Part shown: positions 51,553-59,578 of the stretch, piece after piece
Layout: each line of letters begins with the position of its first letter
How positions within the stretch are numbered: position 1 is the first letter of the stretch
Source of the DNA: Deinococcales bacterium
GTDB lineage: Bacteria > Deinococcota > Deinococci > Deinococcales > JAAFIG01
Direction: 5' to 3'
DNA length: 64,000 bases
Assembly (NCBI GenBank): GCA_013298595.1
Contig: JAAFIG010000013.1
Location: 1-64,000 of the forward strand
The notes under the pieces: model-generated
Told to the model about the DNA's origin: nothing
Databases searched by the model: none
What the model saw: the letters and a program-made list of their open reading frames with translations, nothing else
Position numbers and translations under genes: made by a program

Positions 51553-52893
51553 CTAAGCGCCAGTTAACTTACGAATTTCTTCGTCAGAAGGCAAACCGCT
51601 ACTTGCACTCGAGCCGCCACCCACTTTAATAGTTTGGGTTTTTGCCCCCATTTTAATGGTTTTTGCTGTGCCAGCACTCATTCCCTTACCACTCTCGAGT
51701 TCAGACTTGGCTTGATCCAAAACTTGGGTCATGGCAGCATTACCAAGTCGGACTGTCATGGCTCGAGCAATTTCAATGGTTTTAGCAGCAGCTTGTGGGT
51801 TGCTTTGGGCTTCTTTGGCAGCTTGTTTGACTAAGCCTTCTAAGTTGCGTTGTTGCACATACCCCATGACTGTTGGGTTAACAGCGGCAGTTGCGCCTTC
51901 GTCGAAACTAAATTCAACCACCACATCCACAGGCGGAATTTCGCCACGAGTGCCTTCGCCAGGCATATCAAAAGTTAAACCAATCTGAGCAATTCGCACT
52001 CGAGCGGGTGGGCGTGGTGGCAAGGTTAGCTCGAGTAAAAACGCAGTTTGGTCTTTGGATTCTAAGTTTCCTGCTCGAGATTTCATTGCGCCACCAGCGC
52101 TTTGCATTTCGCATTCGGCAAGGAACGGATACACGCGGGTGACACGATCTAAGGTAACGCCTTTGACACCACGTAAACTAAACTCGAGGTTGGTGACAAC
52201 TTCCGAGGAAGCGCGTTTGAATTCTTCACCTAGCACAGCAGGTAATTCTGAAGCTAAGACGCTGGCTGGTGGTTGTGCATTCTGACCAACCACATGGATG
52301 ACGCGTCCACCAGTACGATCCGAGATTTCACCCATCAGGTCTTCGTTGAATTCATCACCAACACCAAGGCTGGTGATCGTTACACCCTGAGCAACATAGG
52401 TATTGGTAACAGCGCGGCAAGCGTCTTCGTCGAACGTTGCGCCGTCGGTTAACAACATTACGCGCTTGTTTTTATTACCAGCCACAGTGTGATTGAGTGC
52501 CTCGAGCATACCCAAACCCATCATTGTGCCGCCTGAGTGTTTACGAAGGGCTTCGACACCTGCCAGTAAACTTGAGCGATTACTGGTTGGGGCGGTTAAT
52601 GTACTGGCATCATCATCAAATTGCACCACTGCAACACTATCTTGCGTGGTTAAATCTGAACTCGAGACTAAACTCGAGAGTGCTTGGATTGTCAGTTCCA
52701 ATTTCGTTTTACCACCAGATACTTTTTCGCGCATACTGCCTGAAGTATCGACAATAAACGTCAAAGCCAGTGGTGCTCGAGCTGTGATCTGAGGCGTTAA
52801 TTGCGCTAACAAAAAGAGTTTCTGGGTTTCTGTACCGCCCTCAGGTGAGGCTCGTAAATAGTTGCGGTGCGGAGTTAATGAGACTTCGATCAA
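51553..52893 (-). CDS. von Willebrand factor A domain protein
   Basis: A 446-residue protein. The vWA domain (about 40-215) has a complete metal site: DTSGSM at 49-54, a later Thr/Asp pair, and LLTDGATFDED. A beta-sandwich region follows (LTLPPRPPARVRIAQIGLTF). Helices and a Gly/Thr/Lys-rich tail (KTIKMGAKTQTIKVGGG), which could be phosphorylated on Thr, end it. TTG start with AGGAGG. First gene of the signalling operon. It resembles vWA proteins linked to kinase/phosphatase pairs elsewhere. Confidence 0.9.
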   Translation of the reverse strand: MIEVSLTPHRNYLRASPEGGTETQKLFLLAQLTPQITARAPLALTFIVDTSGSMREKVSGGKTKLELTIQALSSLVSSSDLTTQDSVAVVQFDDDASTLTAPTSNRSSLLAGVEALRKHSGGTMMGLGMLEALNHTVAGNKNKRVMLLTDGATFDEDACRAVTNTYVAQGVTITSLGVGDEFNEDLMGEISDRTGGRVIHVVGQNAQPPASVLASELPAVLGEEFKRASSEVVTNLEFSLRGVKGVTLDRVTRVYPFLAECEMQSAGGAMKSRAGNLESKDQTAFLLELTLPPRPPARVRIAQIGLTFDMPGEGTRGEIPPVDVVVEFSFDEGATAAVNPTVMGYVQQRNLEGLVKQAAKEAQSNPQAAAKTIEIARAMTVRLGNAAMTQVLDQAKSELESGKGMSAGTAKTIKMGAKTQTIKVGGGSSASSGLPSDEEIRKLTGA

Positions 52894-52991
52894 GGTATCC
52901 TCCTGTGGAATTTCTTACTGACTATTCTACGCCTATGGAGGAAGAAAAGTTCCACAAATTCCGCTCTGCGACTTTGGGATGAGATGTCTAG

Positions 52992-53061
52992 TTGCTAACC
53001 AAGACAGATATTTACTTGCTAACCAAGACAGATATTTACTTGCCAACCAAGAAAGTTGCTT
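52992..53061 (+). repeat. 24-base direct repeats upstream of the channel gene
   Basis: Two perfect 24-base units (52992-53015 and 53016-53039, beginning TTGCTAACCAAGACAG) are followed by two shortened, diverged units starting at 53040 and about 53060. The array ends just before the ribosome site of the gene at 53085, so it makes up the upstream promoter region. Confidence 0.7.
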
Positions 53062-53084
53062 GCTAAACAAAACAAGAGGATACA

Positions 53085-54989
53085 ATGGGTTTCGTAAAGG
53101 TGGATAAAAACATGGAACAAATTTCTTTTCGGGAACGGTTTCGGTATTGGTTTGACAGTGTTATGGCAAAAGGTCCGCTTGCCACAATTGCTTTGTTATT
53201 TCTTGCCAGTGTTGGCTTTATCACCATTATTGGTTTGCTGGTCTCGGCTTTGGGTTTTGCTCCAGAAGATGAAAATGGCAAACCACAAGGACTTGCCGAT
53301 GTTATTTGGGGCAACTTAATGCGAACCTTAGACAGTGGCACAATGGGCGGAGACGTAGGCTGGGGATTTCGCGTTTTTATGCTTATTGTCACACTAGGTG
53401 GCGTGTTTATTGTGGCAAGTTTAATCGGCATTATCTCAAGTGCTTTTGACGGCAAAATCGAAGAACTCAAAAAAGGTCGGTCTAAAGTGCTCGAGACTGA
53501 CCATACCTTAATTCTGGGTTGGAATCCCCAAGTCATCGGTATCATCAATGAGATTTGCAAAGCCAATGAGTCGCGTAATAACGCGGCTATTGTTATTGTA
53601 GCTAACCAAGATAAAGTCGAAATGGAAGAAATTATTCGTGAACGTGTTAATAAAGGTAAAACCCGAATTATTTGTCGCAGCGGTAACCCAATAGACTTAA
53701 CCGATCTCGAATTAGGTAATCCTAATGCCAGTCGCAGCATTATTATTCTGGCAGAGACCAACACCGCAGACCCAGATGCCAGCATTATTAAAACTACATT
53801 GGCACTAACCAACCATCCTAAGCGTCGAGCAGCGCCGTATCATATTGTTGCCGAAATCCAAAACTACGATAATCTCGAGGCAGCTAAACTTGTTGGTAAA
53901 CACGAAGCCCATTTTGTACTGGCAAAAGATTTAATCTCGAGAATTACAGTGCAAACCTGTAGGCAAAGCGGTTTAAGTGTCATATACACCGAATTGCTCG
54001 ATTTTGGCGGCGATGAAATATACTTTACGAAACAACCAAGCCTTGCGGGAAAAACCTATTTTATGGCTCAACAAGCTTTTGAGAAATCTGCGGTTATGGG
54101 ATTTGCTCGAGATGGCGTGATTCAACTTAATCCACCCGCAGAAACAATTTTAACAGCCACGGACGAACTGATTGTCATTGCCGAAGATGACAGTTTGATT
54201 GTGCAAACCACAATTCCAAGCCACACAGAGACCAAACATATTGCCCTTGCCGAAAATCCTGTTCAAAAAGCTGAGAAAACGTTAATCCTTGGCTTTAATA
54301 ACTCCTTATCAACCATTATCCATGAACTTGATTCTTATGTTGCCGTTGGCTCGGAAATCCTGATTATTGCCACCAAAGACCAACCAAACTTACCAACTGC
54401 TAAAAACCAACAAATCAGTTACCGACAAGCCGACCCGTCCATGCGAGCCACCCTCGAGACACTACAACCTTTTCCATACGACCATATTATTGTCCTTGCC
54501 AGCGACAGCCTCGAGCCTCAACTGGCAGATGCCAAAACCCTGATTACACTGTTGCACTTACGTGATATTGCCGATAAATTAGGGCGTGACCTGAGTATTG
54601 TTTCAGAAATGCTTGATACCGCGAACCGTGAACTTGCCGAAGTCACCAAAGCAGATGACTTTATTGTCTCCGATAAACTGATCAGTTTAATGCTTTCGCA
54701 AATATCAGAAAATAAGCAACTGGCAGAAGTGTTCAGGTATCTATTTTCCAATATTGGTAACGAAATTTACTTAACCGATGTCGAACAGTACATTCAAGCG
54801 GGTAGTACCACCAACTTTTACACTATTCTCGAGGCAGCTAAGCGTCGCAACGAAACAGCCATTGGCTACCGTCTTGTACAACATGCCCATGATGCTAATC
54901 GAGCCTATGGAGTCAAAATCAATCCGCGTAAAAGCGATCAAGTCACATACTCGAAGGGCGATAAAATTATTGTGCTAGCCGAAGCATAA
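53085..54989 (+). CDS. Castor/Pollux-type ion channel with RCK domains
   Basis: A 634-residue membrane protein. A first helix (about 31-56) and a second (about 94-118) flank a pore loop with RTLDSGTMGGD (80-90) in place of the K+ filter TVGYG. Two RCK-like Rossmann domains follow (TLILGWNPQVIGII near 131-145; TLILGFNNSLSTII near 400). This is the bacterial Castor/Pollux/DMI1 architecture of cation channels gated by cytoplasmic ligands such as Ca2+. The ion is unknown. It starts with ATG 53085 behind AGAGGA, downstream of the 24-base repeats. Confidence 0.88.
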   Translation: MGFVKVDKNMEQISFRERFRYWFDSVMAKGPLATIALLFLASVGFITIIGLLVSALGFAPEDENGKPQGLADVIWGNLMRTLDSGTMGGDVGWGFRVFMLIVTLGGVFIVASLIGIISSAFDGKIEELKKGRSKVLETDHTLILGWNPQVIGIINEICKANESRNNAAIVIVANQDKVEMEEIIRERVNKGKTRIICRSGNPIDLTDLELGNPNASRSIIILAETNTADPDASIIKTTLALTNHPKRRAAPYHIVAEIQNYDNLEAAKLVGKHEAHFVLAKDLISRITVQTCRQSGLSVIYTELLDFGGDEIYFTKQPSLAGKTYFMAQQAFEKSAVMGFARDGVIQLNPPAETILTATDELIVIAEDDSLIVQTTIPSHTETKHIALAENPVQKAEKTLILGFNNSLSTIIHELDSYVAVGSEILIIATKDQPNLPTAKNQQISYRQADPSMRATLETLQPFPYDHIIVLASDSLEPQLADAKTLITLLHLRDIADKLGRDLSIVSEMLDTANRELAEVTKADDFIVSDKLISLMLSQISENKQLAEVFRYLFSNIGNEIYLTDVEQYIQAGSTTNFYTILEAAKRRNETAIGYRLVQHAHDANRAYGVKINPRKSDQVTYSKGDKIIVLAEA

Positions 54990-55063
54990 CTCGAGATATT
55001 TGCCTACTTTGGGAGCCAATTTCATCAATGAACCTCGAGCGAAAGTCATTTCATTTTGATTTT

Positions 55064-55084
55064 GGGCGAACACAAGGTTCGCCC
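55064..55084. repeat. hairpin GGGCGAAC-ACAAG-GTTCGCCC
   Basis: A perfect eight-base stem with loop ACAAG, the reverse complement of CTTGT except for one base, and so in the style of the other dispersed hairpins. Confidence 0.6.
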
Positions 55085-55102
55085 TATAAGAACGATGTTT
55101 TT

Positions 55103-55130
55103 CGTAGGGGAGGGGCTTGTCCCCTCCCCT
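55103..55130. repeat. CGTAGGGG-headed hairpin with CTTGT loop
   Basis: CGT then AGGGGAGGGG, loop CTTGT, CCCCTCCCCT (stem 55106-55115 with 55121-55130). Same head and loop as the copy at 1675-1699. Confidence 0.7.
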
Positions 55131-55352
55131 GTGAGATTGAATTTGGTGACTTTCGCCCGAGGTCTAATGTCTTCTTAAAAGGGCGGGTACTACGAAAAAT
55201 CGATCCTTGCGACCCAAGCCTGAAGGTGCTGCTGTAAAAGTTAAGAACCCTTGTGATTGCCCTATTCTTATCTCTATCCCGAATCCACGTTACTGACGCT
55301 TTGTTAAATTGTATGACTCGAAACTTGTCATCCTAGAGGCGAGGCACGTCTC

Positions 55353-56537
55353 TTAACCAATGGTTTCTGATTGGTCGTGTAGTAACTCGAGAAATGCCTT
55401 CTCGAGTTCTTGAGGTAATTCTTTGCCGCGTTTCTCGGCGTAGAAGCTGCGGTATGCCTCGAGTGGATTGAGTTCTGGGGTTTTTGCTGTTTCAAGGGCT
55501 GCTTGTAATTCTTGATTTTGCACTTCGACTTCTAAGGCAAATAATTGTTGTGGATTCCACCACGATTTAATACTGTTTAGCACCCGATCTTTTAATCCAG
55601 GAATGGCTTGTTGCAATAAAACTGTTAATTTTGCATGACCTGTAAAGCCTTTTAACTCCTCGAGTTTACGATCTATATTTTCGATATCTACTCGAATATT
55701 TTTCAGGGTTTTACCGCTCGAGAGTGGAATATGTTCGACTTTTGCGGGTCTGCCAGCACTGACTTCGATCAGGTTAATACGTTTTTGTTCGCCCGCTTCG
55801 CCAAAATCGAGTTGGATAATACTGCCACTGTACTGCACAGGTGGGGCGCTACCTAATTCTTGGGGCTTATGCAGATGTCCAAGAGCAACATACTGTGCAC
55901 TCGAGGGAAAACTTTGTGGGTCGAGGCTGTAGGCATTGCCAACATGGAAACTATATTCGGAATTGGATAACACCCCACCATCAAGGGTTGTGTGTAACAT
56001 CAAAATGTTAACAGCGTTGGTTTGAAAATCTTTGCAGACATGCTGCACAAAGAACCGCATTCCATCACGGTATTTTTGTCGCCATTCACCAATATCAGGG
56101 GCAGCCAGTAAATCGGCAGCTTTGACTAAGCGCCGTTCGGATAAAAACGGTACACCAGCCACCACCAGAGTACCAGCAGCTAACTCGAGTTGCACAGCTC
56201 GTAAATCAGCACGAACTTGCCCAAGCACAGTGGTCTTGACCCTCGAGAGTAAACCTGCGACGCTCTCGAGACGTTGTGGGCTATCGTGATTTCCTGCAAT
56301 CACCACACTGGGAATACCTGCTGCCCCTAATTCCAAAAAAAAGTCGTAAACTGCTGCTTCGGCTTCGGCACTTGGGTTTGGCATGTCGTAGACATCGCCT
56401 GCAACTAACACGGCATCCACTTTTTCGGAAATGGCGATGCCACGAATTTCCTCGAGCGCTGCTCGGATTTCGGAGGTGCGTTCCATGCCACGCAAAGTGC
56501 GTCCAGCGTGCCAATCGGCGGTATGAAGGAGTCTCAA
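55353..56537 (-). CDS. sbcD: exonuclease SbcD subunit (Mre11-like)
   Basis: A 394-residue Mre11-family Mn-dependent nuclease that processes DNA ends and hairpins. LHTADWHAG (metal ligands), VAGDVYD, VIAGNHDSPQRL, LMLHTTLDGG and ALGHLHKPQ mark the phosphoesterase, and the capping domain follows. The start is TTG at 56537, giving MRLLHTADWH; no strong ribosome site. SbcD normally works with the SbcC ATPase, whose gene usually follows directly. Here the gene is followed by the palindrome-rich gap instead, so SbcC must be elsewhere. Confidence 0.94.
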   Translation of the reverse strand: MRLLHTADWHAGRTLRGMERTSEIRAALEEIRGIAISEKVDAVLVAGDVYDMPNPSAEAEAAVYDFFLELGAAGIPSVVIAGNHDSPQRLESVAGLLSRVKTTVLGQVRADLRAVQLELAAGTLVVAGVPFLSERRLVKAADLLAAPDIGEWRQKYRDGMRFFVQHVCKDFQTNAVNILMLHTTLDGGVLSNSEYSFHVGNAYSLDPQSFPSSAQYVALGHLHKPQELGSAPPVQYSGSIIQLDFGEAGEQKRINLIEVSAGRPAKVEHIPLSSGKTLKNIRVDIENIDRKLEELKGFTGHAKLTVLLQQAIPGLKDRVLNSIKSWWNPQQLFALEVEVQNQELQAALETAKTPELNPLEAYRSFYAEKRGKELPQELEKAFLELLHDQSETIG

Positions 56538-56562
56538 AGGCGTACCTGTGGGGTGGGTATCA

Positions 56563-56880
56563 TTAGCGTAAATCTAAACCGCTTAGACATTCCTCGGCAA
56601 CGGCTCGAGCCACGGGGTCTTTGCTGCTACGGGCATACGAAACACCACGTTGCAAACTTTCTAAGGCTTTCTTATTGTCTTTGTTATCCAGCACCATTGT
56701 TTGGTATTTATTCAGGTACGAATGGGCTAACAAAACATCTCGCGTTTTTTCGGGTGGTAATTCACGCAGTTCTTGTAAGCATTTATCAAATGCTTGAATT
56801 GCACCGTTTTTATCACCAACCAAGGCTTTTTCACGTCCTGTTTTTAAAGTAATGGCAATTTGTGTGTAAATATTTCGCAT
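56563..56880 (-). CDS. small helical TPR-like protein
   Basis: A 105-residue protein with two to three TPR-like helix pairs (GREKALVGDKNGAIQAFDKC, SYLNKYQTMVLDNKDNKKAL, LQRGVSYARSSKDPVARAVA). Unknown role, probably protein-protein contact. Its ATG is two bases after the stop of the ankyrin gene, within an operon-like run from prfA to sbcD, all on the minus strand. Confidence 0.6.
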   Translation of the reverse strand: MRNIYTQIAITLKTGREKALVGDKNGAIQAFDKCLQELRELPPEKTRDVLLAHSYLNKYQTMVLDNKDNKKALESLQRGVSYARSSKDPVARAVAEECLSGLDLR

Positions 56881-56882
56881 GA

Positions 56883-57437
56883 TTAACGCCCCTCGAGTAA
56901 CGACAATATATCAGCTTGGTTGTTTTCGCGGGCAAGGTCTAAAGCGGTTTTGCCTTTCATATTTTTCCATTGTAAATCTGGTTTGGTTTGCTCGAGTAAG
57001 AATTGCACAATTGCGTAATCTGCAAAATCTACAGCAATATTAAATGCCATTGAAGCGCCTTCCGTTGCCCCTAAAGTAACCAAGTGGCGTATGAGTTCTT
57101 CATGACCAGAAATGACAGCATGAACCAATAAAGAAATGCCATGAGCACCTCTGGTACGAATAGCATTGCTATCAGCAGCAATAAAATCTTTGACCGAGGC
57201 TAAATCGCCAAGCATCGCGGCTGTGGTAATCTCGAGTTTTGCACCATGCTCGAGTAAATACAAAGCAATGGCGCTCTGACCAACGTGCGAAGCGGCTTGT
57301 AATGCTGTTTCAAAATCCCCTTCACGCCATTCAAAAGCAGCATCTAGTAAATCTGGGTTTGCCGATAACATGGTTTTGACCTGCTCGAGATTGCCATGAC
57401 CTGCGCTAACAAAGGCTTTAATTGTTTCTTGATTCAT
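56883..57437 (-). CDS. ankyrin-repeat protein
   Basis: A 184-residue protein of about five ankyrin repeats: SAGHGNLEQVKTMLSANPDLL, ALQAASHVGQSAIALYLLEHGAKLE, HGISLLVHAVISGHEELIRHLVTLGA, and the final GKTALDLARENNQADILSLL. Binds proteins; target unknown. Starts 20 bases inside the end of the VOC gene, implying coupled translation. Confidence 0.88.
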   Translation of the reverse strand: MNQETIKAFVSAGHGNLEQVKTMLSANPDLLDAAFEWREGDFETALQAASHVGQSAIALYLLEHGAKLEITTAAMLGDLASVKDFIAADSNAIRTRGAHGISLLVHAVISGHEELIRHLVTLGATEGASMAFNIAVDFADYAIVQFLLEQTKPDLQWKNMKGKTALDLARENNQADILSLLEGR

Positions 57438-57846
57438 GTTTAACCTCGCGTTGACCTAGATCTTCGGCGAATCTGAGTAAATAACCATCTGGGTCTTGTA
57501 CCAGAAACTGGCGATTGCCTAATTCTACATGATCTTTTCGATACCAGCGTTCCTCGAGGGGCATCATCAAATGGATCTGACGTTGCGCTAATTGCTCGAG
57601 GATTGGTTGCAGACTTGAAACAGTGATTTGAAAATTGACACCTCGTCCTAATGGATGTTCAAATACGGCTGTTTGCCAAGTTCTGCCAACACCAATCTGA
57701 TCTATCATCAGTTGCGTATCTTCAAGCACTAGAAAAGCAAAACCTTCTTCGGGGCGCTGATATAAGACAGTAAAACCAAGTACTTTGGTATAAAACTCGA
57801 GGCTAATTTGAAAATCTTGCACACTGAGTTCTGGAATTAAACTCAT
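57418..57846 (-). CDS. VOC-family (glyoxalase/bleomycin-resistance-like) protein
   Basis: A 142-residue vicinal-oxygen-chelate protein. Two beta-alpha-beta-beta-beta modules: PELSVQDFQISLEFYTKVLGF and a second with GNRQFLVQDPDGYLLRFAEDLG. The text resembles bleomycin-resistance-like members that bind rather than transform a ligand. ATGA overlap with the Nudix gene and 20-base overlap with the ankyrin gene. Confidence 0.85.
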   Translation of the reverse strand: MSLIPELSVQDFQISLEFYTKVLGFTVLYQRPEEGFAFLVLEDTQLMIDQIGVGRTWQTAVFEHPLGRGVNFQITVSSLQPILEQLAQRQIHLMMPLEERWYRKDHVELGNRQFLVQDPDGYLLRFAEDLGQREVKHESRNN

Positions 57847-58325
57847 AACCCCGGGACTCGAGTTCCGCCGCGTCCATCCCAGCCATTAAAACCATAGAAA
57901 CGTCCTGCTAAACCTGTGTTTAAGTAATCCAGCAATGGGTCGCGCATGGGTACAGGTCCGAGTTTTTCAACAGCTTCTTTAGGATCAAAAAACCGTGCTT
58001 CGACAATAAAACCATCAGGGTCTCGAGGGTTGAGTAAACCATCCCATTCGACATCGAAAGCAAAGACAATGGTGCGTTCGTTTTTCATCTCATCTTCGAT
58101 ATGCACGCTGTACGCCAAGCAGTTGACATGTTTAACTTTTAACCCTGTCTCCTCGAGTACTTCGCGTTTCACAGCTTGTAAAGCAGTTTCACCATGTTCA
58201 ACCATACCACCTGGTACGGTGTAGCGCACCCGTCCTAAACCCTGCCAATCGTTGGCAACCAACAGCACCCGACCCATTTTGTCACGTAAGACTGCGGCAG
58301 CAACCAAAAGTTCACGCCGAGCCAT
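57843..58325 (-). CDS. Nudix hydrolase
   Basis: A 160-residue pyrophosphohydrolase of nucleoside-diphosphate-linked compounds. Nudix box GMVEHGETALQAVKREVLEE followed by TG fits GX5EX7REUXEEXGU. Flanking sheets contain VAAAVLRDKMGRVLLVAND and IVFAFDVEWDG. Substrate unknown; house-cleaning is common. Its ATG shares a base with the stop of prfA (TAATG). Confidence 0.9.
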   Translation of the reverse strand: MARRELLVAAAVLRDKMGRVLLVANDWQGLGRVRYTVPGGMVEHGETALQAVKREVLEETGLKVKHVNCLAYSVHIEDEMKNERTIVFAFDVEWDGLLNPRDPDGFIVEARFFDPKEAVEKLGPVPMRDPLLDYLNTGLAGRFYGFNGWDGRGGTRVPGL

Positions 58326-59425
58326 TACGCAACCACTTTCTGCATTTGCTTTTCTAAGCGTTCAGCAATCAAAGTTTCTTTTTCAAGGGCACGCAAAGCA
58401 GTGGATAATTCATTTAACCCACCTTGCATCACAGACTCGAGAGGATAATTTTTGTTCTCACCCTCGAGCCGATGATCGGTGACACGATTTTGTGGATAAT
58501 TATAAGTACGGATTTTTTCGCTACGCTCACCACTACCAATTAAACTCGAGCGTGCTTCGGAGCGTTCACGCATGGTGCGTTCACGTTCACGTTCAAATAA
58601 TCTCGAGCGCAAAACAGTCATGGCTTTTTCACGGTTTTTCATTTGGCTGCGCCCATCTTGGCAAGTGACCACAATTTCATCAGCTGTGCCTTCGCGGTAA
58701 ACCACGCGTACAGCGCTATCGGTGGTGTTCACACCTTGTCCACCATGCCCACCAGCGCGGAAAACATCCACCCGAATCTCAGCAGGATTAATTTGTACAT
58801 CCACATCTTCAGCTTCTGGCAATACTGCTACGGTGGTGGTACTGGTATGAATCCGCCCAGCTGATTCTGTTGCAGGAATCCGTTGCACACGATGCACACC
58901 TGATTCAAACTTAAACACAGCAAATGCCCCAGTGCCACGAACTTCGGCGGTTAATTTGGCAAAACCACCAATATCAGATTCGTTTGTATCAATCACCTCG
59001 AGCTTAAAGCCCAAGCCTTCACAATAGCGTTGATACATCTGCAACATATCGGCTGCAAATAACCCAGCTTCTGCGCCACCTGTACCAGCCCGAATCTCGA
59101 GAATCACATCTCTAGCATCAGCCACATCTTTAGGCAATGTTAAATCCTCAAATTCTGCCTCGAGCAAAGGAATTTTTTCCTCGCATTCAAGTACATCTAA
59201 AGCTGCTAATTCGCCCAGATCGGCATCGGAAAGCAAACCCAGAGCTTCGCTTAAACGTTGACGCGTTTCCAATAATTCACGACTAATTCGCGCTAATTCG
59301 CGCATTTCGCCATACTTACGCTGCACACGGGCGTATGCCGCGCCATCCGCCATCAAAGCAGGATCGGCAAGACTCGCCTCGAGTTGTGCAAACTCGGCAA
59401 GAATGATTTCAAGTGACTCGTTCAT
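58325..59425 (-). CDS. prfA: peptide chain release factor 1
   Basis: A 366-residue class I release factor that reads UAA and UAG. The codon-reading tripeptide is Pro-Ala-Thr (184-186 in RIPATESAGRIHTST), which separates RF1 from RF2. The GGQ motif (228-230 in RAGGHGGQGVN) triggers peptide release. The ATG has TAGACT eight bases upstream on the minus strand, with one CTCGAG in that gap. First gene of the minus-strand run leading to sbcD. Confidence 0.97.
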   Translation of the reverse strand: MNESLEIILAEFAQLEASLADPALMADGAAYARVQRKYGEMRELARISRELLETRQRLSEALGLLSDADLGELAALDVLECEEKIPLLEAEFEDLTLPKDVADARDVILEIRAGTGGAEAGLFAADMLQMYQRYCEGLGFKLEVIDTNESDIGGFAKLTAEVRGTGAFAVFKFESGVHRVQRIPATESAGRIHTSTTTVAVLPEAEDVDVQINPAEIRVDVFRAGGHGGQGVNTTDSAVRVVYREGTADEIVVTCQDGRSQMKNREKAMTVLRSRLFERERERTMRERSEARSSLIGSGERSEKIRTYNYPQNRVTDHRLEGENKNYPLESVMQGGLNELSTALRALEKETLIAERLEKQMQKVVA

Positions 59426-59433
59426 AACTCGAG

Positions 59434-59439
59434 AGTCTA
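59434..59439 (-). promoter_or_regulatory. short-leader -10 box TAGACT (prfA)
   Basis: TAGACT on the minus strand eight bases before the prfA ATG. Confidence 0.35.
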
Positions 59440-59578
59440 CCGTTTCTGGAGGGGTTTGTGCTAAGGACGGAGGTCGGGACGAAAGAAAAAGGATTAATAG
59501 AGGGATAAGTTCACAAACGAGTAGCTAGAAGCTAACCGCCAAATCTTGCTAGACTGGTCTGACTTATAAGGGGGCATC

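Larger units (their letters stand above)
54990..55352 (+). other. 363-base gap between convergent genes
   Basis: No believable gene; a short ORF at 55028-55237 simply reads through the palindromes. It contains the two hairpins listed next, two CTCGAG copies and a half GCGAGG repeat near 55337. The hairpins probably insulate the convergent channel and sbcD transcripts. Confidence 0.6.

Noticed and set aside
52992-53061. CRISPR-like array
   Set aside because: The repeats are directly adjacent with no spacers, and no cas gene is present.
55028-55237. 69-codon ORF on the plus strand
   Set aside because: It reads straight through two palindromic repeats and has no start signals or recognisable motifs.
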